A stretch of 64,000 bases of DNA from Leucosporidium creatinivorum (lineage: Eukaryota; Basidiomycota; Microbotryomycetes; Leucosporidiales; Leucosporidiaceae). The stretch lies in assembly GCA_001600635.1 (NCBI GenBank), contig BCKL01000003.1:1592928-1656927 (forward strand). The letters are read 5' to 3'. Below are positions 22,294 through 34,064 of this stretch, piece by piece. The notes under the pieces were generated by a model. That model searched no databases. It was not told the DNA's origin and worked only from the letters and a program-made list of their open reading frames with translations. The translations under genes were made by a program, and so were the position numbers. Position 1 is the stretch's first letter. Each line of letters begins with the position of its first letter.

Positions 22294-24124
22294 TCATGCA
22301 CTAGCCTCCTCGGGAGTCTTCTTGAGCCCCTCCTTCTCGAGCACTGCGCAAGGGAGAAGGGTCAGTGCCGAGCATGAGAAGGACGAGCGACGAGCGACGA
22401 GCGACTCACAAGCATCAATCTCGGCGGGCTTGAAGATGTGGGCCACAGGCCGTCCAGCCTCGTCAATCGTCAGAGTCGACAGCTCGACTATAAGAGCAAG
22501 TAAGAATCAGCACTCTCCCTCATCTCGGCCGAGCTCAAACAAAACTCACGCTTCTCCGAGTCCAACGTCGTCGAGTCCATCGTCTTGCTCAGCACCTTGA
22601 GCGCCAATCCCAAACTCTCGTCCAATCCGATATCATCGCGGTAGTCCTGCCTCAGCAGACTCTGCGCCGTCGAGTTGTTGGCGCCGATGCACGTCGCCTT
22701 CCATCCAGAGTAGTTGCCCGAGGGGTCCGAGGCGTAGAGCTGGAACGCATGGTGAGGGTCGTGGCCGGCAAAGAGGAAGGAGACTCCGAATGGTCGCAGT
22801 CCTGCGAGAGCGCCGAAGAGTCAGTTTCGTCGGCGCCGAGCAGATGTCTGAGAGGGAGTTGCGACGCACCTCCGAATTGTGTGTAGCCTTGCTTGAGATC
22901 GCAGACCTTCTGCACGAGCTGCTCGACGGGCATGTCCTCGTTGTAGGTGGAGAGATGGCTCTGCGAAGGGACGCGTCAGCTCGGCGAGGGCGAGAAAGCG
23001 ACTGAGAAGGCAGATCACCTGAGCAGCATTCCTAGCGTACGAAACGAGCGAGTTGGCGTCGGCGTTGTATCCAGCAACACCCGAGATGACGTTGCTGCAG
23101 CGCGCGAAGGAGCAAGAGCGAGGAGGGTCAGCTAGACGCCCCCCTCACCGCCGACAGCTCGACAGACAGCACAAAGCTCACCCATTGACCAAGAACAGCT
23201 TCTCGCTCGAACCCTTCTCCTTCTCCAGCAGCTTGCTCGTCACCTTCTTCTCGGCCGCCAGCACGATACCCGCACGCTGAGGTCCAGGGTACTTCTTCTC
23301 GCGCTCGGCCTTGGCCTCCTCCTCCTTCTTCTTGGCAGCAGCAGATTGCGCGGGGGTGCTCGAACTGGCGGCGGGGGTCGAAGAGGAAGCAGCAGCAGCG
23401 CCTTCGGAATCGACGGCCATGGCGTCCGAAACCTCGGGGGCGGAAACGAAGGGAGTTGCTGATGGGCCGGGAGCGAGGATGCCTACGACAGTTCCAGCGT
23501 GACCTGTGGTAGCGTGAGGGTCAGCGAACTACTCTGCAGCCTTCCGAGAGCTGTCGAGAGGGCCGTCAAGCACAGCGCGTTCAGCGGCGCCGGTCACCGC
23601 AACATAGGTTCTAGCGACCTCTGCTCATCGAGCATATAAAGTAGCAGCTGGCGAAGAGTCCCAGCTGTGCTCCTGCCCCGCTCGAAGCCAGCGCGCGCAC
23701 CTCCAGCCAGACGCTGACGACACGGCGAGTATACTACGATGGAGCTACAGCTACCGGCCTGACACCGCACCAAGCCCACAGCAATGGCAGAGAGTCGAAG
23801 CGCCCGCCGTTACTCCCCGACAGCTCCCCTCCAAGCTCTCCACGCCGTCAGCTCTCCCTCGCCCTCCAACACAGCTCGTTACTGCTCCAGCGAGTGCACC
23901 GTAGACTCACTGATACTCTCGAGAGCATACTCGACCTGGTAGAGACGTCCTTCAGGTGAGAAGATGGTCTGTAGTCGAGTTAAAGGGCGAGTTGAGGGGA
24001 CGAGATGGAGGGAGACCGCGTAAGCTCGTCAGTGCTCGTTCGAAGGGCGCTTGGAGAGCTACAGGGTGCTGTAGGGTGGTAGGAGCGTGCAGCTTACTGT
24101 TCGGGAATCGTAGCGGCGAGACAT
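22294..24124 (-). CDS. PRE9: 20S proteasome subunit alpha3 with large insertion
   Basis: Structural alpha-ring subunit of the 20S proteasome. Eight exons (24098-24124, 23911-23968, 23182-23503, 23019-23094, 22870-22960, 22550-22801, 22410-22487, 22294-22343) give 317 aa, against about 250 in the family. [19 protein letters not shown] and [20 protein letters not shown] are typical alpha3, as are [37 protein letters not shown] and [15 protein letters not shown]. Between GILA and GIVLAAE lies a 67-residue insertion rich in Ala/Ser, then Lys/Glu, where other alpha3 proteins have only a short turn. All frames close, so it is encoded, not an intron artefact. Intron 2 (23504-23910) is unusually long at about 400 nt. 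Confidence 0.93.
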
Positions 24125-24249
24125 GACGAGCGAAGAGGATGAGGTGAGAGACAAGAGCCAGTTCAGCTCGTCGAGCGCAACTCGAGGGGGGAGCGAGAAG
24201 GGGGCAGCTACTCTAGCGCAGATCCGAGCCTCCAGAGGGCTTGCAACAG

Positions 24250-25467
24250 TCATCCAATGGCAATCCGAGCTGGTTCGGATTCATTTGGCAGCATCGGAGC
24301 AGCGTACAGCTCATCGCCGAAGTGCTTCGCTCCATCCCGCCGCTCTCGGACCTTCTGCACCTCTTTGGGGCGTTCTGGGGTCTGCTTCGTGCTGCAGCAT
24401 ACCATTAAAAGCACTTTAAAGGAGTCTAGCACTCTGCAAAACCTACACTGCCCGCACTCACAGCTCCCCTCTTCTTCGGCGCCGAAGCCGGCTGGCCCTC
24501 TACCACTGCACCTTTCCTGAGGACCCGTCGCCGCTCCAGCCGAATTGATGTTGTCACCTTGGTCTTCGCGCTGCTGGATTCCCGGCTCGACGTCCTCGCG
24601 CTCGGAGTCGACCTGCTTGATCCCGCCGTCGGCTTGACCTTCCGAGTCGTGGTGCACTATGTCAGGGCGGGCAGAGGTCGGAGCTCGGATAGGGTCTTGA
24701 AAGGGAAGCTTCCAGATGTTGTGGTTGATGCGCCATGACTGGGCGGCGTCTGTGGAGGGGCGAGAGGTCAGCGAGCGATCGCCGAGCTGCGAGAAGCCGA
24801 CCCTTCGAGCTTACAAGTGAGCAGAATGAGCAGCAGAGCAGCCAGCCCGGCGAAGGCAATCCAAACACATGCCAGACCGCCTTTTTCGAGATGGCAGAGG
24901 GCACTATACGGGTTGTCGGAAGGGCAGGAGGCGGACCAGAACCAGCGCAACCCTGTGTACTGGCTGATTCTGTGTGTCAAAGCCGCCGAACCACCTAGTA
25001 AGGCTGGTCAGCGCACTATGTGTAGTGCCGGCTCACGAGTAAGCGCCTACCGAGGAACAAGAGTAGAAAGATTGTGACCAGCACAACCTCAATCGCCAGC
25101 GACGATAGGAAGCCGGTGCGCTTTGCTCGACCGAAGATGAGACGCCTGTCAAGATGCAGGGGACAGGTCAGCTCATTGCGTAGTACGCTCGGACGGAGCA
25201 TGACCCTACCAGGGGATGAGGATGAAGAGGGTGAGCCAGCCAGCGGCCATCAACTCGACTCGGCCGTGGTAGATGTCGGCGTAAGTGAAGTAGAAGGGTG
25301 GAGTGAGGAGTAGCGCTAGGCAACTATAGTGTAAAGACGCTTGGTAAGCCGCCCGACGCCAGAGGGTCTCCTAACACGACTCACACAGTGTTGAATAGAG
25401 CCGAAGCGAAGGCAGCAATCCCGACGAAGACGTAGAGGAGGTCACGCGCAACGCAGAGGAAGTGCAT
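24250..25467 (-). CDS. MARVEL-like four-helix membrane protein A
   Basis: Exons 25385-25467, 25210-25323, 25051-25145, 24815-24994 and 24250-24749 give 323 aa. Four membrane segments: LLYVFVGIAAFASALFNTV, GWLTLFILIPW, IEVVLVTIFLLLFLGG and WIAFAGLAALLLILLT, with a Cys-bearing loop before the fourth (CPSDNPYSALCHLEKGG). This matches the layout of fungal MARVEL-domain proteins. The long C-terminal tail is acidic, then Cys-rich (CECGQCRFC). A paralog at 47089-48094 has the same order of intron phases and a third exon of identical size (95 nt). Probable plasma-membrane or vesicle protein; the exact role is unknown. Confidence 0.75.
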
Positions 25468-25892
25468 GGTCGACGACGTAGCAAAGCTTGAGCGAAGTAG
25501 AGTATCGTTGCAAAGATGTGGCGGAAGGCTGAGAGAGCTGCAGGATCGCGACGAATTGGAAATGTTCACCGCCCTCGGCGCTCCAAGAGCAGAGCCCGGG
25601 AAGGCGAAGTCCAGCGGGAGCTACCTTGTAGCGGTCCGGGATCTTTCAGAAACATAGTTCTGTACGGATCAGCGCGGCAAGACACCATCCTCCTGCTCCC
25701 GGTGGAAGAAGCGCTTCTTCGAAGACATCGTCGAGCCGGGGGCCGAAGACTCAGAAGCTGCTCTTGTGGACGAATCCTGGCGGTCAAGCGATATGTTGCG
25801 CAGTCTATAAAAGCTTAAAAAGACCAGGAGCCCCTCTTCAGCACTCTACGCATGTCCTCCCGTCAACAACTCCACTCCGCCGAGCTTGCTCT
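25468..25892. other. Intergenic, no supported gene
   Basis: Leader of MARVEL-like A and 3' end of the GNAT gene. A tataaaa sequence at about 25806 is not clearly placed for any start. Confidence 0.4.
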
Positions 25893-26743
25893 TCACGCCT
25901 CCACCTCACCCGCAACCACCCTCGCCGGCCTAATCATCACTCCACCCTCTACTCCTTCCTGCAGCACAAAACCATACTGGGCGTAGACGGTCCTCCCAGT
26001 CGGCGTTGATTCGAGGTACATCGGCCGAGGAGGGGTCGACTCGTCGGCCCAAGCGACTGCCTCGCGCATGAGAGCAGAGGCTACACCACGGCCATGGTAG
26101 GAGGGGAGGACCCACAATGGTGCGAGGTACCTGCCCAGAGGGAGCAGAGTCAGCTCGAGGTCAGAAGGGAGAGAAGGACGAGGTTCTGCGCCGAGCAGCC
26201 AACGCCGAACTGACCAGTGAGGCTCATCACCCATCAGCCTCTTTCGGTCGACAGCAGCGTAATTCCCATAGAATGCGTCCCACTCCTTGCCATCAATACC
26301 CTCCCATACACCCGTCCCGTTCTTCGCCTCCTCACTCTCATCCGTCGTCTGAGGATTCCTCCACTCCGGGAAGCCTGGGCGATACCAAAATGCCACACCG
26401 ACCAGAGTTCCATCCGCTAGAGATGCCTTGCGAAGTCGGACTGCAGGGGAGTCCAGCAGAGCAGTGTTTCGGGCCACGGCGTTGGCGAGCCGAACTGAGT
26501 GGGAAGGGCGTATGGAAGGGGGTTCGAGGATGTCATACACGGCTGAACCGAAAGCTAGCCATTGACCTTCGACCTGTAGGTCACAGACAGGTCAGCGAGA
26601 GCTCTGCAGCAGAGGGAGGAGCTGCTCACGTAGGCGGGGAGGTCGGCTGCTGTGAGGTCGCTGAGGATGATCTCGGCGCGGGCTCGGCGAGCACGAGAGC
26701 CTTCCTTGTCAGCTGATGGGTATGCGGATGCTGGAACAGGCAT
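25893..26743 (-). CDS. GNAT family N-acetyltransferase
   Basis: Exons 26630-26743, 26215-26573 and 25893-26130 give 236 aa. It ends with the GNAT core: the beta4 strand LAPLWVLPSYHGRGVASAL (acetyl-CoA loop of Q/R-x-x-G-x-G/A type, here YHGRGVA), then EAVAWADE and a late strand MYLESTPTGRTVYAQYGFV. Intron 2 uses a gtcagt donor. The N-terminus (AEIILSDLTAADLPAYVEGQ) is the first strand and helix. The substrate cannot be predicted; small-molecule acetylation is likely. Confidence 0.8.
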
Positions 26744-27059
26744 GCTGAGATGGTGTAGAGCGGAGGAAGAAGAGCGAGAGAGGTGCGGAGGCGCGTGGTC
26801 TGCTCGAGCAGTCGAGTCACAAGCGAGGTGAGGTGGAAAGGACTCCTAAATGTAGTCGAAAGGGCGGGAAGCTGTTGCGAAGTTGTCGAGCGAGACGGCG
26901 GAAAAAGAAAGAGTTAAGCCGAGCTTCGCAACCTCTGCGCTCGATTATTGGGGCTGCTCAGCACCAGTGTTGGAGTCGTCTAAATTAGCTGCAAAAGCTC
27001 GTACAGTACAGAGCCAGCTATACATGATCCTACAAAGTGTCTGTGAGGGACCGAAGCCC
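26744..27059. other. Intergenic, no supported gene
   Basis: Promoter of the GNAT gene and 3' end of the next minus-strand gene. Nothing else is seen. Confidence 0.5.
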
Positions 27060-28387
27060 TCAGATCTCGGGGACGGGGAAGTGTCGTTGCTCGCCATGGT
27101 TGCCCTGCACGACGTAAGGGTACGACTCGGGCGTGACGCCTCGGTACGGTACCGGGTCATATGGCCGAGTGGGGTAGTAGGAAGCGTTGCTGGGCGAGGA
27201 AGGGGATGTTGGTGGGCCGGCGGCGCCGTAAGCTGCTCCCGAGGGCAGTAGACCGTGATGGCTGTTGTAGGATCCATCACCCGAGTGTCCTGCACCCCAG
27301 CTACTCCCGCTGTCGTAATGAGCGCCCGCTGCGCCATACCCTCCATGTCCGCCCTGCTGAGCTCCTCCTTCCCATGCCTTCCCTCCTTGCGGCCGCTCGT
27401 CCTCGATCGCCATCTTTCCATCCGCTCGCTTGACCTTCTGCACATATCCTCCCTCACCTCGTGCGCGAGCGGCCTTGTCCCGACGCCAGAGGAAGATGAG
27501 GAAGGTGAGAAGCAGAAGGGCGACGACTCCGCCGACGACTCCTCCGATGATGGGTGCGACGTTGGTGGGGGAGGAGTTGTCGTCGCCGGTGGGCGTAGCT
27601 GTAGCCCAGGTGCTGGGGTAAGATTGCGTGGCGGTGTAGGCGGCTGAAGGAGGGTGGCGAAGTCAGCTAACCGCGAACGTATGCTCGACGAGAACATCGC
27701 ACGCACAGAAGTTCGTCGGGACGTATTCCAGCCACGTCTCGGTGAAGAGGTAGGGGTAGAAGCTGTGAGTGAGAGTGGTAGGATTAGCTTCAGCGCCGAC
27801 GGGACGGCGAAAGCTCGAAGCTCACCCGAAGCGAGCATCAGGTCCGATCTGAGTGAGAGTCACGTTGTGTCGGCCGTAGAGCAGAGTACCGCTCGACCAG
27901 ATGATTTGGCGACCTTGGGTGTAGCCTGAGCCGTCGTAGAGGTCGATCCTGGAGAGAACGGAAGAGGTCAGCTACCTACTCCTTCGCCGAGATCGAGATT
28001 TGTCGCGTTCAACTCACGTGTAGGACGTCGTCTCGTCGACGGTGATCTGGCAAAGTCCTCGGTCGGCCTTCTTCACTGCGATGTATTGAGCTGCCACGCC
28101 GATGAAGGTGAAGGTCGCGGCGGCGTCCGTTTGGTTCGAGTAAGCCTGGTAGAAGTTATCCTCGGTATCGGAGCGCCACCGGCCGACGTCTGGAAGAATG
28201 TACAGTAGCGTGAGCTGCTACTCGACGTCCTGTAGGCGAACGAGGCGGGCTTACAATTGAGCTGAGTTGAATCCGAGGAGATGTTGTACATCTGGGTGCC
28301 CTCGATGCTCAAGAATTGCGCCGACACGATGAGAGGGGAGACGAGAGCTGCCAGCAGGGCAACGAGCCCGCGTAGCCGAGCTACCAT
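27060..28387 (-). CDS. Signal-anchored single-pass surface protein
   Basis: Exons 28255-28387, 28018-28189, 27826-27948, 27707-27762 and 27060-27643 give 355 aa. It begins with a signal peptide (LRGLVALLAALVSPLIVSAQ), then an extracellular beta-rich domain (DLYDGSGYTQGRQIIW, YGRHNVTLTQIG) of about 160 residues with potential N-glycosylation sites, a Ser/Thr stalk, one membrane helix (GGVVGGVVALLLLTFLIFLW) and a basic then Gly/Ser/Tyr/Pro-rich cytosolic tail. This resembles the basidiomycete surface proteins with a galactose-binding-like ectodomain. Possibly a wall or adhesion sensor; the ligand is unknown. Confidence 0.75.
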
Positions 28388-30344
28388 CTTGCAGAGAGCA
28401 GCGAGATCTGAGGAGGAGGTGGAGAAGGCGAGTCAGCCATTGCGCTCGAGTGGGCGGTCGTGGGTCGTCGGGCCCCAGATGTAGTACAGCAAGTCGTAGT
28501 CTGTACTCTGCTAGGCCCCTCCGCATCGCCTGCACCTCACTGACCCGCTCGCTTGGCCCTCACCGCCCAGCTGCCTCGACGCAAACAGGCCTCTGCAGCT
28601 TGACCCAAGAGACTGGGGCGATCCGGAAGGCAGGCAGCAAAGCGAGTAGGGGGACGTAGTACTCACACTGAGCTGAGCCTGCAGACAAGGCGTCGGAGGC
28701 CGAAGAGAGATCAAGTCTGTTCGAGCTCGACAGGCGAGAGGCGGCTCAGGAGCGCGACGATTGAGGTGCAAAAGAGGGCAGGTTGTAGTAGGCTAAGCGC
28801 GCCTTTTTTGTCGGGCTTTGCAGCCTCCGAATGCGATGGACGAGCTGAAGTGCGAAGAGGACGAGGGAGAGAGTCCTCGCCGTGGTCTTGCCCCTTTCCG
28901 TTTCGCTACAGTCGCTTCGACAGTCGCTTCGGATTTCGACTTGACGAACGGGGAGGCAGCAGAACGTATCTGGAAAGACCTGAACACTTCCAAAGCTGTT
29001 CGTCCGCAATCCAATCGCGTCAAGAACTGGCGAAACGGCGCGCAAGAGCCTCCTCGGCGAGCAGCTCGTTCGAGCGTCTGCTGCCCATGGAACGAGCAGT
29101 CAGCAGTGACAGCTCTTGCAGCTCTCTGCGTGATAACTGCTGCGGCAAGTCGGTGCTTTCCATCTGTAGTCGAAGCGCAAGAAGATGCGGCGGATAGCTT
29201 CGCACTTCGGTCGAGGGCTTTCGCGGGCTTTGCTTGACCCTGAACGTCTGCAGGCCACTGGATAGGTCGCCTATTGAGCTGGTTAATGTCTAGAGGGGCT
29301 CAGAGCTTCGCTGTAGCCGCAAGTCTCCCCCTGGATGCGTAAGTGGCGCTCGGCGATGATTCGGCCGAGCTGCTTCGTTCGACCTTTCCAGCTCTGCAAG
29401 AGCGCTGCCCAAGACTGGGGGCTTGCATTTGGTGGGTTAACGCTCTGAGCTACTCCAAATGAACCCTAGAGCAGCTAAGGTCGGGTGCTCCCTTCTCGAG
29501 CTCGGCGAAGCCACCGGTGATCCTTCTCTCCCTTCCGAAGCGGAAGAAGCCACCAGCTCCCCTCTTCCGAGTATCGTCATACATCCCCAACACTTGTAGC
29601 ACTACACGCGAGAACAGCTCGCCTTTCCCTGATCCGTCCCAGCTCACTTCGCGGCCACTCGCCCTTCGCTCTCTCTCCCATGCTCCGAACTCGCTTCTCG
29701 CTCTCATCACAAGGCGCCAGCCCAAGAACGGATCCGCGCTGCCACCAACAAGTCCACACGACGAGCGCCAAAAGAAGAGGGTGGATTCCAACTCCCCCTT
29801 TACCTGCCTAGTCGAGTCGAATGCTCGCTTCGGGCGAGAGGGTTCGCCGTAGCGTGAGAAAGATCGTCTCCTTCGAGGTGACCGGGTTCAACAGCTCGCG
29901 AAGGAGCCATGCTGATCACGTTTGAAAGCTCCTGCGAGTTGAGTGCTGAGACAGCCAACTTCGAGCGTGAAAGTCGGAGAGCGGGAAGCTGGAAGGGGTC
30001 CGACTTTGGACTGCGCCGAGGGAGAGCGAGAAGATGTGATGGGACTTCGCTTCGCGGACGAGGAAGGGTGATGATGTACTGGTTGTTTCTCTACTCTACT
30101 AAAGTCAATGATGTTACGAAAAATGTACCAAAGGATGAGGGAGAGGTCGTTAAAGGTCGTTAAAATGAGGTGGTTGTGATGGTGACAGAACAGCGAGTGG
30201 GAGAAGTGTCCATGATGGGTGGTTATGCACATGAGGATGGTAAGATGGATGCGAGGAGATGGATGATGGAGAGCAATGAACGGCGACGAGACCCAATGAC
30301 ACGAGACCCTTCCCCTTCCCCCCCCACCCTCCGCCGAGCCCAGC
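28388..30344. other. Gene-poor stretch, no supported gene
   Basis: About 2 kb. A plus-strand frame at 28818-29237 (from an internal ATG near 28836) is open for about 130 codons but shows no family or exon chain. The rest holds only short frames on both strands. It must contain the promoter of the surface-protein gene and the 3' UTR of the Ser/Pro-rich gene. Confidence 0.4.
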
Positions 30345-31520
30345 TCAGAAGGTCATCCCCCTCACCAAGCGGCCCTTCTTGGGCGACATCTCGATGGCAG
30401 CGGCAAACGAGTCCATAGCGTGCGACTCCTCGACCGACATGAGAGGCGAAGAAGGCATGATGGGCGTGAGGGGAGCGAGAGTAAGAGTTCCGCGACGAGG
30501 GCGACCGGCCATGGCGGTCGATCCGGGCGAAGAAGGGGGAAGATGCGAGGTAGGAAGCGAGTGACGGTGAACAGAGGGAAGCTGGGGAGAGATGGGCGCC
30601 TGGTTCTCGATGTGGGTGACCGAGTAGGAGCGAGCGAGGCGGTTCGGGTTGGGAGCGGCGACGCCGACGTTGTAGGGGAAGGGAATCATGGGAGGAGCCT
30701 CGTACTCGCGAGGAGGAAGAGCTGATCCCCAGCCCTCCTCGAAGGGAGTGACCAACGGCGACGAAGCCCCACTCCTCGACGGCTGCGAGCGCGACATGGA
30801 GACGGCGCCGAGCCCGAGTCCAGGGAGGCCGACGACCGAACGGCTGCGAGCGACACGTCCTGCTTGCTCGTGGAGGGCGTCCGAGGCGGCAGTCATGGCG
30901 CGAGTGCGAAGGTCGAGGGCCCGTTGCGTCTCGACGGGCGAGGAGACGGCGCGCTGCATCGACGAACCTCCAGAGGCCGGCCGAGCGTAAGGGAGACCGC
31001 GAGGAGGGGAGGAGGGGCGCGAGGAAGGAGTAGAGTAGGAAGGGGCGAAGGTAGAGAAGGAGAAGGAGGCGGGGAACTGAGGCGAAGGGCACGCCGGCGC
31101 CTCGGGGTACAGGCCGAAGCTGGAGTTGTTGCGCGAGAGGGAGGGCGCTTTTGGGTACGGCGACTCGCAGGTCGGGGTGGATACTGCTGACGAGTCGGCC
31201 GAGGAGTAGGAGGATTCACTTGCGAACGACGAGTCCGAGTTGCGGTGGTAGGTGAGCGAGCGCGACGAGAAGTAGTCCATCGGCGAGTCGGGCTCGGAGG
31301 AGGAAGGCGACGAGATGGAGAGGTCGTCCAGCTGCGCGAGGGTATCGGCGGGAGCGAAGGGGTTGACGAAGGCGGTAGGAGTCTGTACTGGGGACGCCGG
31401 CGCCGAAGCCATCTCCAATCCAGCGAAATGGTCGGGGTGGAGGAAGACGCCCTTCATTACGACTCCGCTCGTGGGTTGACGGACGGCGCTGCCAGCGCGA
31501 GCCATAGCCATAGTTGCCAT
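30345..31520 (-). CDS. Ser/Pro-rich low-complexity protein
   Basis: One coding exon of 391 aa; no family is recognised. It is rich in Ser, Pro and Ala, with clusters of phospho-site-like SP and SPxxS motifs (SSPSSSEPDSPMDYFSSRS), NNSSFGLYPEAP, a basic RARSRSVVGLPGLGLG-like stretch, and RRGTLTLAPLTPIMPSSPLM near the end. The C-terminus is MSPKKGRLVRGMTF. The composition suggests a disordered regulator. A 5' UTR intron is likely: donor gtgagt at about 31617 and acceptor ctacag ending 1 nt before the ATG. Confidence 0.65.
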   Translation of the reverse strand: MATMAMARAGSAVRQPTSGVVMKGVFLHPDHFAGLEMASAPASPVQTPTAFVNPFAPADTLAQLDDLSISSPSSSEPDSPMDYFSSRSLTYHRNSDSSFASESSYSSADSSAVSTPTCESPYPKAPSLSRNNSSFGLYPEAPACPSPQFPASFSFSTFAPSYSTPSSRPSSPPRGLPYARPASGGSSMQRAVSSPVETQRALDLRTRAMTAASDALHEQAGRVARSRSVVGLPGLGLGAVSMSRSQPSRSGASSPLVTPFEEGWGSALPPREYEAPPMIPFPYNVGVAAPNPNRLARSYSVTHIENQAPISPQLPSVHRHSLPTSHLPPSSPGSTAMAGRPRRGTLTLAPLTPIMPSSPLMSVEESHAMDSFAAAIEMSPKKGRLVRGMTF

Positions 31521-34064
31521 TCTGTAGCGAAACAAAGAAACGGAGAGATTGCGCATTAGTCCCCCACATCGACGACGCGCTTGCTATCGAGCCGAAACAG
31601 CTCGGCGCTCAGCACTCACCTTGGGATGTGTAGGAAAGCAAAGGGTAGTCGTGGACGAGTGAACGTGACGACTGGAAGGATGCAGAGATGCTGAAAGGTG
31701 GGAAAATGGACCAGGCGGCAAATGCGAGAGAAGAGCTTGGGAGAAAGAAAGCGAAGGGGGAGAAAGCCGAGCCGAGCTGAGAGGAGAGGAGAAGGGCGAG
31801 GAGAGACGACGACCCTTGCGAGTCGAGGGGAGGAGGAGAGATAGGAAGGGAAGGAGAGGAGGAAGGAAAGCTCGAGAGGAGCAGCAGGCAGCGCAGGGAG
31901 CCAGCGAAATGCGGAGTTCGATGCGAGCCGTGTGATCCGCCCAGTCAAGTTTCGATCGCTTCTCGCTGCCAAAGGGCTCCCAATTGCGCCCTTTCACGCT
32001 CCTTTCCGCTACCCAGAGCTCCTCAGGGGTAAGCTAAGCTACTCAACTACAGTTTCCGAGAGTAACAAGCCACCGAACGCGGTCTGAAGACCTACAAGTC
32101 GACTTTCGGCGCGTCTTTCTGCTCAGGTTCCCCGCCTTCGCTTCACGCTGGAGGCACTCTTCTCCCCCTTGCAGGAACTGGGGTCGACGCCTGTGCTCTC
32201 CAGATTTCCAGCACGGCTTTATCGCCATGCTGGGGTTCCTTCGGTCGACCCTTTGCCCAAGGAGCCCGACCACGAAGGTTTCGAAGCCATGTCGAGCGCC
32301 GAGAAGGCCTGGAGAGCGAGCTCCACGCCGTGAAATTGCGGTGGCCCCTCACGCTTGGAGCTGTATCATCGTCACTTGGAGGCTCCTCCGTACCCCTCTG
32401 TACCAGCCCGGCAAGCTTGCTAGACCGGTACTACTGGCGACGTTCAAACCCCTCGCCGAGTGAACCGAGTGTGATGGGTGCTCGATGGCCTCCTGGGCGA
32501 TCCTTCATGCTTAAGTCTCGGTGCTGCATCGTCAGTACATCGTCCTACATCGAGGTGTGCTATCGAAGCAGGCTCCGTCCCGCGGTTCCCGCATGTTCCG
32601 TGCTCGCTGGACAAAGGCGCCGAGAGAAGAGCCGAAGCGCCGAGGTCGGTTCTCACTCGCGACTGGGCTCCAGGACCCCTGGCCTGTACATTCGACCAGC
32701 CTCCTGCAAATCTATCGGATGGCTCGCCCGTGCCAACTTCCTCGCGTGTGAGCGAAGAGTCCAGTAAGCAGCTTTCGATGCTCTCAAGACATCGCCGAGC
32801 AGTGGCTCTCGACTCCTCGAGGCGAATTCTGCAGCTTTTCCGCAACATCGCGCTGGACTGCATTACAAGTACAATGGTTACACGTGCTGTAGCTGAGCAC
32901 GAGCAAATAGCCATCACAAGGCGCAGCGCAGAAGAGAGCGAGCTCGCGTGTGCTCGGAGGTGCCTCCACTCTACCAAAGGCGGTCGAACTCTCGCAAGAG
33001 GTTCGGAGGAAGGGGACAGAAGTACATCGTGCTTGTAGCACGGGAAGCGCAGAACCGAGTTACACCGTTTCGAGGACAGCGCGCGAGGAGCGATCTTCTC
33101 TTCCCTCTTGCGCCAAATCCAACGCCGAAGCGGGACTTGCCATCGCCTCATCACATCGAGCTGTCTTTCTCTGCTTTCCCTTGCGCCGAGATATTCTACA
33201 GAGAGGTTCTCTGTATCGAAGCAAGCTTTCTATAGCTTAAGCGACAAGTTTACCACCACCCTGCATTAGCAATAGAGCTGGCATTAGTCGCGTCGACCAC
33301 CGTGGCTCTTAGCTCGGCGGTCGGCCCCAGCTTCGCCCCATCACCCGGGCAAGTCAGCTCTGGGCTTACTTTAATACGAGCTTAAGCAGCGCATTAGTAC
33401 TTCGCTCGAGCGAAAAGCCCAGAGCAATGTGACTTGTCAGTAGGCAGCAGGCGCAACCCGGTCAACGTCGCCTCCGACCGAGCACGACCGACTTGGCCGC
33501 GAGGATCTCGACTCGAAGTGTGAGCTCAAAGTCAAGCAGGGTCGATAATTCGTACCACAATATCACCGCAAGAGCTCCTTTGTTCTTGGTGTAACCCGAA
33601 AGTACCGCGCTTGCTTGGAGGGGTTGACGAGGAGCCCTTCTCGCTGGCGCCGAACCGGACCATCCAGAGCTCGTCGCAGAGCTCGTTGACTTCGCTCGGT
33701 GGGGCTATCATGGGACATCATATGGACTGTCGCCGTTCAGGTGTGATAGGGCGTGCATCTTGCACCACCGAACGAGATCGTGCGGAGACGGAAGGGAGTA
33801 CGGCGACTTCTGCTTGCCTGCGCCGAAGGCCAGTGATCGCTCTCCACCTTCCGACTTTCCGCCGAGACGAGAAGAGATCAGATGGGAGGCAACGATGCTC
33901 AGCGTTGGTTCTAATGCAGGGTGCTGCTTTGATGTTCCCGCGTGTGAGAAGACGAGAGGCAAGATCTCGACGTTGGCAGCTCGCTCCTTTCAAAACGCTC
34001 CGAGGAAGAGAGACATGAGTGGTTTCTTCATTTTTCAATTTCCGATGAACACAGCGCTACACTC
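31521..34064. other. Gene-poor stretch, no supported gene
   Basis: About 2.4 kb beyond the 5' UTR of the Ser/Pro-rich gene. Overlapping frames of 180-240 codons at 32444-33154 are open on both strands at once, as chance frames in GC-rich DNA are; none carries a family motif. Base composition looks slightly less GC-rich around 33240-33420. Confidence 0.4.

Noticed and set aside
28818-29237. Plus-strand frame of about 139 codons
   Set aside because: The first codon is not ATG, there is no family match and no splice chain; not enough to call a gene.
32444-33154. Overlapping long frames on both strands
   Set aside because: Open on both strands with Arg/Ser-rich composition, as expected by chance in GC-rich DNA.
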